64,000 bases of DNA from Candidatus Methylophosphatis roskildensis (GTDB lineage: Bacteria; Pseudomonadota; Gammaproteobacteria; Burkholderiales; Rhodocyclaceae), in assembly GCA_016708905.1 (NCBI GenBank), contig JADJEV010000005.1, positions 558,001 through 622,000 of the forward strand. Reading direction: 5' to 3'. Under the pieces are notes generated by a model. That model worked only from the letters and a program-made list of their open reading frames with translations, was not told the origin of the DNA and searched no databases. Positions 9,197 through 17,418 of the stretch are shown one piece after another (position 1 is the stretch's first letter; the number at the start of each line of letters is the position of its first letter). The position numbers and the translations under genes are program-made.

Positions 9197-10597
9197 TCAT
9201 CGCTGCGAAACCGCGCCGCCATCGAGGCAGCCGAGCATTTCCGCGACCCGGGTGAACTTCTCCCGCGGCTTGCCCAGGGGCTCGCCGCGCGCGACTTCGT
9301 GGGCGTCGATGACACGCCAGTCGTCGAGGCTCACCGCGCGCACGGCGCGCTGCGCGAGCAGCGGCGCCAGTCCCGCCGAACCCGCCTTTGCCCCGGACGG
9401 CAGGCTCGGCACATCGGCCAGCAACGACTTGACCGTGGCGACGCTGTCGGCTCGATTGGTCCCAATGATCCCGCTCGGGCCGCGCTTGATCCAGCCCGCC
9501 GCATAGAGCCCCGGGATCACGGCGTCGGTGGCGTCGACGAGGCGCCCGTCACGGGTCGGGAAGATGCCCTGTCGGGCGTCGAACGGACAGCCGGGAATCG
9601 GCACACCGGCGTAGCCAATGCTGCGGAACAGCAGACCGCAGCGCAGTCTTGCCGTCTCGCCGGTGCTATGAGCCGATTGCTGGAAGGGAGAGCCTTCGAG
9701 CCGGTTGCGCACCAGCACAAGCTCCTCGAGGCGACCTGCGCCGACGAGTTCCAACGGGCTCTCGAGGAAACGGAAGAGCAGGCGCCGCGGCCTGCCGCCG
9801 AGCGCGCGGGCCGCCAGGTCGCGCAGGATCTCGACGTTTTTGGCGCTGATGTAGTTCGCCTTGGACTGCAGTTCGGCGAGGCTCTCCGCGTTGAGCGCCA
9901 GATCCCGGGGATCGACCTGCGTATCGCAGCATGCAAGCTCGCCCAGTTCCTTCAGCTCCTTGTTGGTGAATTTCGCCTGGGCGGGGCCGCGCCGGCCGAT
10001 CAGGTGGATCTCGCGCACCCGACTCGCCGCCAGGGCGTCCAGTGCGTGTTGCGCGATATCCGTTGCGCGTAGTTCATCGACCGACTTGGCGAGAATCCGG
10101 CAGACGTCGGCCGCCACGTTGCCCTGGCCGATGACCACGGCGACCTCCGCGGAAAGGTCGAAGCTGCGCTCCCGGTAATCGGGATGCCCGTTGTACCAGG
10201 CGACGAATTCGGTCGCCGTGTGACTGCCCGCAAGATCCTCGCCGGGAACGCCGAGACGCCGGTCGGCCTCCGCGCCGCAGGCGAAGACGATCGCGTGGTA
10301 GTGCGCGCGCAATTCGTCCACCTCGATGTCGCGCCCGACATTGACATTGGCGAGCAGGCTGAAATGCGGCAGTTGGGCGATCACCTGGTAGGCCAGGATC
10401 GCTTCCTTCAGCTTGGGATGGTCGGGCGCCACGCCGTATCGGACCAGGCCGTAGGGCGCGGGCAGGCGCTCGATCATGTCGACCCGCACCGCCTGACCGG
10501 ACTTGAGCAGCGCCTCGGCGGCATAGAACCCGCTCGGACCGCTGCCCACCACGGCAACCTGCAGCGGATTGCGCTCGGTCCCGAGGAAGGCGTCCAT
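9197..10597 (-). CDS. FprA-type ferredoxin:NADP+ reductase
   Basis: This 466-residue flavoprotein resembles adrenodoxin reductase/FprA, which transfers electrons between a ferredoxin and NADP(H) through FAD. It has an FAD dinucleotide motif VVGSGPSG (GxGxxG at 18-23), the family signature PAPYGLVRYGVAPDHP near residue 50 and an NADP-binding GQGNVA at 157-162. HLIGRRGP supplies arginines for the 2'-phosphate, and the C-terminal GWIKRGPSGIIGTNRADS is typical. It starts 5 bp after the ferredoxin gene and precedes the FmdD-like gene, so it probably exchanges electrons with that ferredoxin. It is the strongest hint that the operon has a redox role. Confidence 0.93.
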   Translation of the reverse strand: MDAFLGTERNPLQVAVVGSGPSGFYAAEALLKSGQAVRVDMIERLPAPYGLVRYGVAPDHPKLKEAILAYQVIAQLPHFSLLANVNVGRDIEVDELRAHYHAIVFACGAEADRRLGVPGEDLAGSHTATEFVAWYNGHPDYRERSFDLSAEVAVVIGQGNVAADVCRILAKSVDELRATDIAQHALDALAASRVREIHLIGRRGPAQAKFTNKELKELGELACCDTQVDPRDLALNAESLAELQSKANYISAKNVEILRDLAARALGGRPRRLLFRFLESPLELVGAGRLEELVLVRNRLEGSPFQQSAHSTGETARLRCGLLFRSIGYAGVPIPGCPFDARQGIFPTRDGRLVDATDAVIPGLYAAGWIKRGPSGIIGTNRADSVATVKSLLADVPSLPSGAKAGSAGLAPLLAQRAVRAVSLDDWRVIDAHEVARGEPLGKPREKFTRVAEMLGCLDGGAVSQR

Positions 10598-10602
10598 CGC
10601 CG

Positions 10603-10908
10603 TCAGTAGCCGAGCGCCGCTTTGCGAGCTTCGGCGCCGGGCAGCGCGTCCTGCTTCTCGGTGACCACTGGCAGTGCTTGCGAACGCTCGGCGTTGATCT
10701 CGATCCAGTGCGCCTGGTCTTCCGGTATGTCGTCATCGGCATAAATCGCGTGCACCGGGCACAGCGGGATGCAGGCGCTGCACTGGATGCACACGTTGTT
10801 GTCGATGTAGAGCATGGTTTCGTCTGCGTGAAAACAGGCGACCGGGCAGACGGTCACGCAGTCGGTGAATCGGCAACCGTTGCAGTTGTCCGTGACGATG
10901 GTGGTCAT
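10603..10908 (-). CDS. FdxA-type 7Fe/8Fe ferredoxin
   Basis: This 101-residue ferredoxin resembles the Azotobacter FdI/FdxA type. The N-terminal TDNCNGCRFTDCVTVCPVAC gives Cys9, 12, 17, 21 and 25, and VCIQCSACIPLCPV gives Cys40, 43, 46 and 50, enough for two clusters ([3Fe-4S]/[4Fe-4S] or two [4Fe-4S]). The tail with PEDQAHWIEINAE is also typical. The start at 10908 is chosen because ATG follows a GGGAGA ribosome-binding site; the longer upstream frame has no support. It is the first clear gene of the C1 operon and probably carries electrons between the dehydrogenase subunits and the NADP reductase. Confidence 0.93.
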   Translation of the reverse strand: MTTIVTDNCNGCRFTDCVTVCPVACFHADETMLYIDNNVCIQCSACIPLCPVHAIYADDDIPEDQAHWIEINAERSQALPVVTEKQDALPGAEARKAALGY

Positions 10909-10998
10909 GACATCTCCCGATGTGTTGCAACAACGGAACAGACGAACGAGAAAAAGCGGATCTGGGCGCAGCAAAAGCAGCAAACGGGCCAGCCGGGG

Positions 10999-11628
10999 TC
11001 AGCCCAGGCGATCGAGCCAACGGTCGATCAAGCGCTCGATCTCGATCGCGGTGAGCGGTGCGCAGCGGGTATCCGGCCACAGCAGCGAGGCATTGTCGTC
11101 GATCGTGCGGCGGATTCCGGTTGCGTCGCCGCAGCGTTCCGGATAAGCCTTGACCGCGGCGAGCGCGGCGCCAAGAACCTGCTCGTGCGCCTCCTCGATG
11201 TGGTCGGCGCCGCGGTAGCCGCGCCCAATGAGCTCGAGGACGGTGGTCGGCTGTGCCGGTGCGCGCATCGGCTCACGGCCCAGGACCGGAACCAGTTCGT
11301 CGGGAATTGCCACGCCCCAGGACCGGGCCCAATCAAGGAAGGCGCTCGGTTCGACGCGCCGATCCAGCGGCGGCTGCGCCAGATCCCTGGCGCTGAACGG
11401 CTTCAGGGTGCCGGATTTCATCGCCTCGTCGGCCAGCTCGGCATACTGCTCGATCGCCTCGCTCAGCGGATCGAAACCGCCGATGTCGTGCTCGTCCTTG
11501 CCACGGGCGGTTCCCGGCTCGATCGCCAGCATCAGGCAGATGGACTCGCGAACCGTCCACAACTTGCGATCGCACCACTTCGCGTAGGTCGGCGCCGTCA
11601 GCATGGCGTGTTCATCGGAAACCCTCAC
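10999..11628 (-). CDS. Hypothetical protein upstream of the C1 operon
   Basis: I do not recognise this 209-residue protein. It is soluble and mostly helical by composition, with a tryptophan-rich start (YAKWCDRKLWTVRESICLML) and no signal peptide or metal motif. The frame opens at a GTG (11628); an ATG eight codons later (11604) is an equally possible start, and neither has a clear ribosome-binding site. It lies on the same strand as the ferredoxin, 90 bp before it, so it might be the first gene of the C1 operon or an independent unit. Codon use looks like its neighbours. Confidence 0.6.
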   Translation of the reverse strand: MRVSDEHAMLTAPTYAKWCDRKLWTVRESICLMLAIEPGTARGKDEHDIGGFDPLSEAIEQYAELADEAMKSGTLKPFSARDLAQPPLDRRVEPSAFLDWARSWGVAIPDELVPVLGREPMRAPAQPTTVLELIGRGYRGADHIEEAHEQVLGAALAAVKAYPERCGDATGIRRTIDDNASLLWPDTRCAPLTAIEIERLIDRWLDRLG

Positions 11629-11832
11629 GGATCCGTGAAGAATTGACCATTGAACCGTAGCACACCGGCCGGCGCGGACGCAATCGGCACGGCCTGTTTT
11701 CCAGTGTCACGCGCAGATCGTCCCCTTGCGTTGGGCTGTCAAGCCGCTCGCGGAAGCGCGCGAGCGCGCAGACGCGGGAGCAAAGCTTCGAAATCTTCAT
11801 CGAAGAGCCGCGCCGTCGATCGGAATTGCAAA

Positions 11833-11849
11833 CCGCTTTCGGTAAGCGG
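11833..11849. promoter_or_regulatory. Small inverted repeat in front of the PIN-toxin operon
   Basis: CCGCTT - TCGGT - AAGCGG lies 37 bp before the start codon of the two-gene operon at 11886. A repeat of this kind in the promoter region could be an autoregulatory operator, as is common for toxin-antitoxin operons. This is inference from position and symmetry only. Confidence 0.35.
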
Positions 11850-11885
11850 GCTACCGCGAGACAATAGGCGACTGGAGGTGACTCA

Positions 11886-12818
11886 ATGAGTACGGAAAGC
11901 AAATTTGAGATGGCCACACTGCGTTTTGAGGGCGAGCGGTTTGCCGGGCATGCACTGGACGTGGAATGCACGCTTGAGCTCATCGCCTACCGGGATCTCG
12001 TCCTCGAATGCGCAAAGTCACTGTGGCGGGCCAAGTACCCCAGCCGGGTCAATCTGCCCAAGGGATTCGGGAAGGAATTTCGCCTCCAGTTCGATCGGCT
12101 GGAGGATGGCTCTGCTCGCGTACCATTGCAGCGCATTCGCGCATACGGTGAGCAGGGCGAACTCGAACTCACCGACGAATTTGACGAGGCAGTGGCTCTC
12201 ATCGACCAAGCGATCGCGGCAGCCAACGACGACGACCTGCTGCCGAACCGCTTTCCCGCCAACGTAATTCCGCTGTTCCGTGATTTCGGGAAGACGTTGC
12301 GCGAAGACGAGGTGCTTTTCACCCGAGCTCGCGGAGCCAGTGCCGAAGCAGCCTACACGGCGAAGGCGCGGAGGCGCCTCGCCGATTGGGTCGACTCCAC
12401 CTACGAGGATGTGGTCGATGTGGCCGGGGAAGTCCGCATGGCCAATGTGGGACCGGGTCGTTTTGCGCTACAGGTCGAATCAAGCGGCTGTCAGTGCTTG
12501 GTGGAGGGGAAGTACTCTGCTGACGATGAGGCGCAAGTCCTGGATGCGCTGCATGAGCACCGGACCGCGCGGTTGCGTGTAAGAGGTGTCGGCGAGTTCG
12601 GCACCTTGGATCGGATGTTGAAGCGCTTCGCGAGAGTCGATGCCGTCGATCTTGTTGGCCGGGGCACTGGCGAGTACGACGACTCCGCGCAGCCAATTTG
12701 GGATCAACTGATTGCAATTGGTCAATCAGCACCCGAGGGGGCATGGGATTCCGTGCCCACGGATCTGTCAGTGCGAATCGATGAGGTTGTTTACCGCAGC
12801 GGCGAGCCACGCTCGTGA
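11886..12818 (+). CDS. Unknown protein, partner of PIN-domain toxin
   Basis: This 310-residue protein has no family I recognise. It has a strong GGAGGTGA ribosome-binding site, no signal peptide and no membrane segment, and is acidic in its middle part. Its stop overlaps the GTG start of the PIN-domain gene as GTGA, so the two are translated together. That arrangement is typical of an antitoxin before its toxin, but it is three to four times longer than usual VapB-type antitoxins, and I see no AbrB, RHH or HTH motif. It may be an unusual antitoxin or a separate effector. Confidence 0.7.
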   Translation: MSTESKFEMATLRFEGERFAGHALDVECTLELIAYRDLVLECAKSLWRAKYPSRVNLPKGFGKEFRLQFDRLEDGSARVPLQRIRAYGEQGELELTDEFDEAVALIDQAIAAANDDDLLPNRFPANVIPLFRDFGKTLREDEVLFTRARGASAEAAYTAKARRRLADWVDSTYEDVVDVAGEVRMANVGPGRFALQVESSGCQCLVEGKYSADDEAQVLDALHEHRTARLRVRGVGEFGTLDRMLKRFARVDAVDLVGRGTGEYDDSAQPIWDQLIAIGQSAPEGAWDSVPTDLSVRIDEVVYRSGEPRS

Positions 12819-13222
12819 AAGTCGTCTTTGTCGATACGGGGCATTGGGTAGCTGTCCTGAATCCAAAGGACGATTGGAACTCGCGCGCGATCTCGGCCTC
12901 GCGCTCACTCGGAAAGGTTCGCCTGGTCACGACCGAGATGGTGCTCGACGAACTGCTTGCGGCGCTCTCCAAGCTACCCGTTCGTCCGTTCGTTACCCGC
13001 GGCGTGGAGGCGATTCGCGGCAACCCAAATATCGAGGTTGTGCCGCAGACTTCGTTGCAGTTCAGCGCAGCCTTCGACGACTACCAGCGAATGACGGACA
13101 AGGAATGGAGTTTGACGGACTGCGCTTCGTTCGCCCTCATGAAGGAACGCGGTGTCAGTGAAGCCCTGGCTCACGACCAGCATTTCGAGCAGGCCGGCTT
13201 TGTTGCCCTGCTTCGAGCGTAG
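12815..13222 (+). CDS. PIN-domain protein, VapC-like putative ribonuclease toxin
   Basis: This 135-residue protein has the PIN-domain pattern of Mg-dependent RNases such as VapC. Asp7 follows a hydrophobic strand (VVFVDTGHWVAVLN), Glu46 lies in EMVLDELL, Asp102 in LTDCASFALM and Asp121 in ALAHDQHFEQAGF. These acidic residues match the usual metal-binding set. It starts at a GTG that overlaps the stop of the preceding gene. Most relatives act as toxins that cut tRNA or rRNA; some have other roles. The convergent pstB follows after a repeat element. Confidence 0.85.
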   Translation: MKVVFVDTGHWVAVLNPKDDWNSRAISASRSLGKVRLVTTEMVLDELLAALSKLPVRPFVTRGVEAIRGNPNIEVVPQTSLQFSAAFDDYQRMTDKEWSLTDCASFALMKERGVSEALAHDQHFEQAGFVALLRA

Positions 13223-13308
13223 CGTACGATCTCGATCCAAGACTTCGTCATACTCGCTGCAGATCCGATTCCGCCGCGCGCCGGATCGCACACATCCCGG
13301 GCGGCACC

Positions 13309-13424
13309 GGCCTGGAAACCGCATGGAATGGACATCTGCAGCCATGCCATCCGGTGAGCGCCAGTACACGCCGGTCTGCGGCATGGTGTGCCGGAAATGC
13401 CCGTCCCGTCTGGCTTCCAGCCCG
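13309..13424 (+). repeat. Structured intergenic repeat, copy 1
   Basis: Between the converging PIN-toxin gene and pstB lies a copy of a repeat found in four other gaps here. It starts with arm GGCCTGGAAACC, then has a core GCATGGAATGGACATCT at 13321, spans 80 bp, and ends with CCGTCCCGTCTGGCTTCCAG, whose TTCCAGCC mirrors the first arm. The right-hand part is nearly identical to copy 3 (37551-37664) and has the same spacing from the core. Confidence 0.75.
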
Positions 13425-13455
13425 GCTGCCTGCAGACGTCCGCTGGATGAGCCTG

Positions 13456-14232
13456 TCAGCCAAAGCGGCCGGTGATGTAGTCCTCGGTCTCTTTCTTCTG
13501 CGGCTTGATGAAAACCTGGTCGGTGACGCCGAACTCGACCAGATCTCCGAGGTACATGTAGGCGGTGTAATCGGAAACCCGCGCCGCCTGCTGCATGTTG
13601 TGCGTCACGATGGCGATGGTGAACTCGTTCTTCAGTTCGCTGACCAGTTCCTCGATGCGCGAGGTCGAAATCGGGTCGAGCGCCGAGGTCGGTTCGTCGA
13701 GCAGCAGCACCTCGGGTTTCACCGCGATACCGCGGGCGATGCAAAGCCTCTGCTGCTGCCCGCCCGACAGGCTGTTGCCGCTCTGCTTGAGGATGCCCTT
13801 CACCTCCCCCCATAGCGCGGCCTTGTTGAGCGCCCATTCGACGCGCTCGTCCATTTGCGACTGCGAGAGGTTCTCGTGCAGGCGCACCCCGAACGCGATG
13901 TTCTCGTAGATCGACATCGGGAACGGTGTCGGCTTCTGGAACACCATGCCGACGCGCGCGCGCAGATCATTGACGTCGACGCCCGGATCGAGAATGTTCT
14001 GCCCGCCGAGCGTCAGTTCGCCATCGGCACGCTGCTCGGGGTAGAGGTCGTACATCCGGTTCATCGTTCGCAGCAGGGTCGACTTGCCGCAGCCCGACGG
14101 GCCGATGAACGCGGTCACCTTGCGTTTGTAAATCTCGAGATTGATGTTCTTCAGCGCATGAAACTTGCCGTAGTAGAAGTTGAAGCTACGGAAGCTCATC
14201 TGCGATTCCAGGACAGCAGCATCGTTTTGCAT
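13456..14232 (-). CDS. pstB: Phosphate ABC transporter ATP-binding protein PstB
   Basis: PstB is the ATPase of the high-affinity phosphate transporter PstSCAB. The product of about 258 residues has the Walker A GPSGCGKST, the signature LSGGQQQRLCIARG, Walker B LLLDEPTSALD and the H-loop VTHNMQQA. The start is taken at 14232, although an ATG immediately before it (14235) is also possible; a GAGAAGAG ribosome-binding site precedes both. It is the last gene of pstSCAB and lies 22 bp after pstA. No phoU follows on this strand. Confidence 0.96.
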   Translation of the reverse strand: MQNDAAVLESQMSFRSFNFYYGKFHALKNINLEIYKRKVTAFIGPSGCGKSTLLRTMNRMYDLYPEQRADGELTLGGQNILDPGVDVNDLRARVGMVFQKPTPFPMSIYENIAFGVRLHENLSQSQMDERVEWALNKAALWGEVKGILKQSGNSLSGGQQQRLCIARGIAVKPEVLLLDEPTSALDPISTSRIEELVSELKNEFTIAIVTHNMQQAARVSDYTAYMYLGDLVEFGVTDQVFIKPQKKETEDYITGRFG

Positions 14233-14254
14233 CATCTCTTCTCGATTGTGGCTA

Positions 14255-15172
14255 TCAGCCGGATACCTTGTGCTTGAACACCGCGCGGGCAAGGATGTTC
14301 AGCAGCAGCACGCCGAGCGTGATCAGGAATACGCCTGCCCAGGCGAGTTCCTGCCAATCCTTGAACGGGCTCATGGCGAACTTGAAGATCGTGACCGGCA
14401 GGTTCGCCATCGGATCGTTCAGACTGAGGCTCCAGAACTGATTCGACAGCGCGGTAAACAGGAGCGGCGCGGTTTCCCCCGAGATGCGCGCAACGGCCAG
14501 CAGCACGCCGGTGATGATGCCGGCCGAAGAAGCGCGTACGGTGACTTTGGAGATGACTTTCCAGCGCGGCGCACCGAGCGCGAATGCCGCTTCCCGCAAG
14601 GTATTCGGAATCAGTTGCAGCATGTTCTCGGTCGTGCGCACCACGACCGGAATCACGATCAGGGCCAGCGCGATGACGCCAGCCATGCCGGAAAAGCTTC
14701 CGACCTGCGCCACGTAGATCGCATAGACGAACAGACCGATCACGATCGATGGCGCCGACAGCAGAATGTCGTTGATGAACCGGGTCGCGCTGCCCAGCCA
14801 GGTATGCTTGCCATACTCGGCGAGGTAGATGCCCGAAAGCAGGCCGATCGGAGTGCCGATCAGGGTCGCCAGCCCGACCATGATGACGCTGCCGGCAATC
14901 GCGTTTGCCAGACCGCCGGCGGTTCCGGGCGGCGGGGTCATCTGCGTGAACAGGGTGAGCGACAGCCCCCCGACCCCATATTGCAGCACGGTCAGCAGTA
15001 TCCACATCAGCCAGAACAGGCCGAAGGACATGGCGATCAGCGACAGCGAAAGCGCCACCTTGTTGGCGATCTTGCGGCGCCGACGCAGCCCGGCGTCCGG
15101 TGTGGCCTTGAATCCGCTTCGATCGACCGACTCCGACGGCATGCCTGGGGCGGTTGGGCTGGTAGCACTCAT
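14255..15172 (-). CDS. pstA: Phosphate ABC transporter permease PstA
   Basis: PstA is one of the two membrane permeases of the phosphate importer. The 305-residue protein has about six hydrophobic segments and the permease coupling loop around REAAFALGAPRWKVISKVT, followed by GETAPLLFTAL. The start at 15172 (MSATSPTAPG) lies just after the pstC stop with an AGGCG ribosome-binding site; a start nine codons earlier would overlap pstC slightly. The N-terminal 45 residues are polar and arginine-rich before the first membrane helix. Confidence 0.95.
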   Translation of the reverse strand: MSATSPTAPGMPSESVDRSGFKATPDAGLRRRRKIANKVALSLSLIAMSFGLFWLMWILLTVLQYGVGGLSLTLFTQMTPPPGTAGGLANAIAGSVIMVGLATLIGTPIGLLSGIYLAEYGKHTWLGSATRFINDILLSAPSIVIGLFVYAIYVAQVGSFSGMAGVIALALIVIPVVVRTTENMLQLIPNTLREAAFALGAPRWKVISKVTVRASSAGIITGVLLAVARISGETAPLLFTALSNQFWSLSLNDPMANLPVTIFKFAMSPFKDWQELAWAGVFLITLGVLLLNILARAVFKHKVSG

Positions 15173-15185
15173 CGATCGCCTCGAA

Positions 15186-16139
15186 TCAGGTCTTGGCACC
15201 TTCCTGGCGCGCGAGTCTGAGCAACAGGAACTTCGAAGCCGCGAGCACCAGGAAAGTGATGAGGAAAAGGATCAGTCCGAGTTCGATCAGGGCCGAGGTA
15301 TGCAGCCCGGCATCGGCCTCGGCGAATTCGTTGGCCAATGCCGAAGCGATGCTGTTGCCGGGGGCGAACAACGACACGCTGTTGAGGAAATTGGTGTTGC
15401 CGATGACGAAGGTCACCGCCATGGTTTCGCCGAGCGCGCGACCCAGGCCGAGCATGATGCCGCCGATCACACCGGCTTTGGTGTAGGGCAGTACCACACT
15501 CCAGACGACCTCGTAGGTGGTCGCGCCCAGGCCGTAGGCCGACTCCTTGAGCATCGGCGGCGTCACTTCGAACACATCGCGCATGACCGAGGCAATGAAC
15601 GGAATCACCATCACGGCCAGGATGATGCCGGCCGACAAGATGCCGATACCCAGCGGGGCACCCTGAAACAGGTTGCCGATCACCGGCACGTTGCCAAGCG
15701 TGGCGGAGAGGAACGGCTGGACATATTTTGAGAACAAGGGCGCAAAGAACAGCAGACCCCACATGCCATAGACGATGCTCGGAATCGCCGCCAGCAGCTC
15801 GATTGCGGTACCGAGCGGCCTGCGCAGCCAGATCGGTGATAACTCGGTCAGGAACAGCGCAATACCGAACGAAACGGGTACCGCGATCAGCAAGGCGATC
15901 AGCGAGGTGACCAGCGTGCCATAGATCGGAATCAACGCGCCGAATTTTTCCATTGGCGGATTCCAGTCCGAGGTCCACAAGAACGACAGACCGAATTCCT
16001 TGATCGACGGCCAGGATCCGTAGAACAGCGACACGATGATGCCGCCCAGCATCAGCAGCGTCAGCACCGCGGTGGCACGCGTCAGATTGAAAAAGGCCAC
16101 ATCGGCCAGATCGGTTTTCGGTTTGCGCAGCGTGGCCAT
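15186..16139 (-). CDS. pstC: Phosphate ABC transporter permease PstC
   Basis: PstC pairs with PstA to form the transport channel for phosphate. The 317-residue product has about six membrane helices, the GIALFLTELSP and AAIPSIVYGMWGLLF stretches usual for PstC, and the coupling loop SAYGLGATTYEVVWSVVLP. The start at 16139 (MATLRKPKTD) gives the usual length. The ribosome-binding site is weak. A 155-bp gap containing a hairpin separates it from pstS. Confidence 0.95.
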   Translation of the reverse strand: MATLRKPKTDLADVAFFNLTRATAVLTLLMLGGIIVSLFYGSWPSIKEFGLSFLWTSDWNPPMEKFGALIPIYGTLVTSLIALLIAVPVSFGIALFLTELSPIWLRRPLGTAIELLAAIPSIVYGMWGLLFFAPLFSKYVQPFLSATLGNVPVIGNLFQGAPLGIGILSAGIILAVMVIPFIASVMRDVFEVTPPMLKESAYGLGATTYEVVWSVVLPYTKAGVIGGIMLGLGRALGETMAVTFVIGNTNFLNSVSLFAPGNSIASALANEFAEADAGLHTSALIELGLILFLITFLVLAASKFLLLRLARQEGAKT

Positions 16140-16246
16140 GTGGACTGAGCTTGCGATGGAGATCGATGGACACAGGCTTCGGTGGATCACTGCGGCGCCG
16201 GAGTATGCGGAGAACCGCTACTGCGAGGCCACCGTTTCGACGCTGC

Positions 16247-16268
16247 GCCAGCCGTGGTTCCGGCTGGC
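16247..16268. repeat. Hairpin in the pstS-pstC gap
   Basis: GCCAGCCG - TGGTTC - CGGCTGGC forms a perfect 8-bp stem with a 6-base loop between pstS and pstC. Such hairpins between a binding-protein gene and its permease genes often protect the 3' end of the first message or partly stop transcription, so that the binding protein is made in excess. No T-run follows. Confidence 0.6.
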
Positions 16269-16294
16269 GGCAACAATCGCTCCCCCGTCGGGGA

Positions 16295-17338
16295 CTACTT
16301 GGCGACGACGAGTTTACCCGAGCCGTCCTTGATGGTGACCCAGGACGCCTCGATTGCCTTGACCAGGCTATCGGGCAATGCGACGTAGTCCAGCTCTTCG
16401 GCCAGCTTGCCACCGTTCTTGTACGCCCAACTGAAGAACTTGAGCACCTCCGCGGCCTGCTGGGAATTGTCCTGAACCTTGTGCATCAGGATGAAGGTGG
16501 CGCCGGTGATCGGCCACGCCTCCTTGCCAGGCTGGTTGGTGAGGATTTCGTAGAAGCCGGATTTGGTCCATTCCGCACCAGCAGCCGCGGCCTTGAACGC
16601 CTGATCGTCGGGTGCAACGAAATTGCCCGCGGCATTCTGCATCAGCACGTAGGCCATCTTGTTCTGCTTGGCGTAAGCGTACTCGACGTAACCGATCGCA
16701 CCAGGCAATTGCTGGACGAACGCCGAGACACCCTCGTTACCCTTGCCGCCCGTGCCCGTCGGCCACTGCACTGCCGTGCCTTCGCTGACCTTCTGCTTCC
16801 ACTCGGGACTGACTTTGGACAGGTAGTTGGTGAAAATGAACGACGTACCCGATCCGTCCGCGCGACGCACCACCGCGATCGGCTGATCCGGCAGAGCGAG
16901 CTTCGGGTTCAGCGCGGCAATCGCCTTGTCATTCCACTTGCTGATCTTGCCCAGGTAGATATCGGCCAGCACCGCACCGGTCAGGTGCAAATCCCCTGCC
17001 TTGATACCGGCAACGCTTACCACCGGCACCACGCCGCCGATCACGGTCGGGAACTGTTGCAGCCCGTCCTTTTCCAGTTCTTCCGGCTTGAGCGGCGCGT
17101 CCGACGCGCCAAAATCGACGGTCTTGGCGCGGATCTGCTTGAGTCCACCGGACGAGCCGATCGACTGGTAATTCATCTTGGTGCCGGTCGCCTTGTTGTA
17201 GGCATCAGCCCACTTGGCATAGACCGGGGCCGGGAACGACGCGCCGGCGCCGGTTAGCTCGGCGGCTTGTACGCCCGCAGCGGCAAGGCCGAGGGCAATC
17301 GAGGAAGTGGCAAGCCACTTGATACTTGGGAAGCTCAT
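16295..17338 (-). CDS. pstS: Periplasmic phosphate-binding protein PstS
   Basis: PstS binds phosphate in the periplasm and hands it to PstCA. The 347-residue precursor has a signal peptide (MSFPSIKWLATSSIALGLAA, then GVQA) with cleavage likely before AELTGAG. It shows the family motifs GAGASFPAPVYAKW, IGSSGGLKQI, DFGASDAPL, RRADGSGTSF and GTGGKGNEGV. The start at 17338 has an AGGACAGAG ribosome-binding site; an ATG 11 codons earlier would spoil the signal peptide. It is the first gene of pstSCAB, with a Pho-box-like site about 55 bp before it. Confidence 0.97.
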   Translation of the reverse strand: MSFPSIKWLATSSIALGLAAAGVQAAELTGAGASFPAPVYAKWADAYNKATGTKMNYQSIGSSGGLKQIRAKTVDFGASDAPLKPEELEKDGLQQFPTVIGGVVPVVSVAGIKAGDLHLTGAVLADIYLGKISKWNDKAIAALNPKLALPDQPIAVVRRADGSGTSFIFTNYLSKVSPEWKQKVSEGTAVQWPTGTGGKGNEGVSAFVQQLPGAIGYVEYAYAKQNKMAYVLMQNAAGNFVAPDDQAFKAAAAGAEWTKSGFYEILTNQPGKEAWPITGATFILMHKVQDNSQQAAEVLKFFSWAYKNGGKLAEELDYVALPDSLVKAIEASWVTIKDGSGKLVVAK

Positions 17339-17392
17339 GTCACTCTGTCCTTTGAACGGTGATTGGATCAAAGGCGAGTGTAGTCAGCAAAT

Positions 17393-17410
17393 GTGACAAC
17401 CCTGTTACAC
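17393..17410 (-). promoter_or_regulatory. Pho-box-like site before pstS
   Basis: On the minus strand GTGTAAC - AGGG - TTGTCAC gives two 7-bp repeats 11 bp apart, the layout of a PhoB site (consensus CTGTCAT - 4 bp - CTGTCAC). The second repeat fits well (6 of 7) and the first poorly (4 of 7). A TACACT stretch about 10 bp downstream could be the -10 box. It lies in the short glmM-pstS gap, where phosphate-starvation control is expected. Confidence 0.55.
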
Positions 17411-17418
17411 GTAACAAA

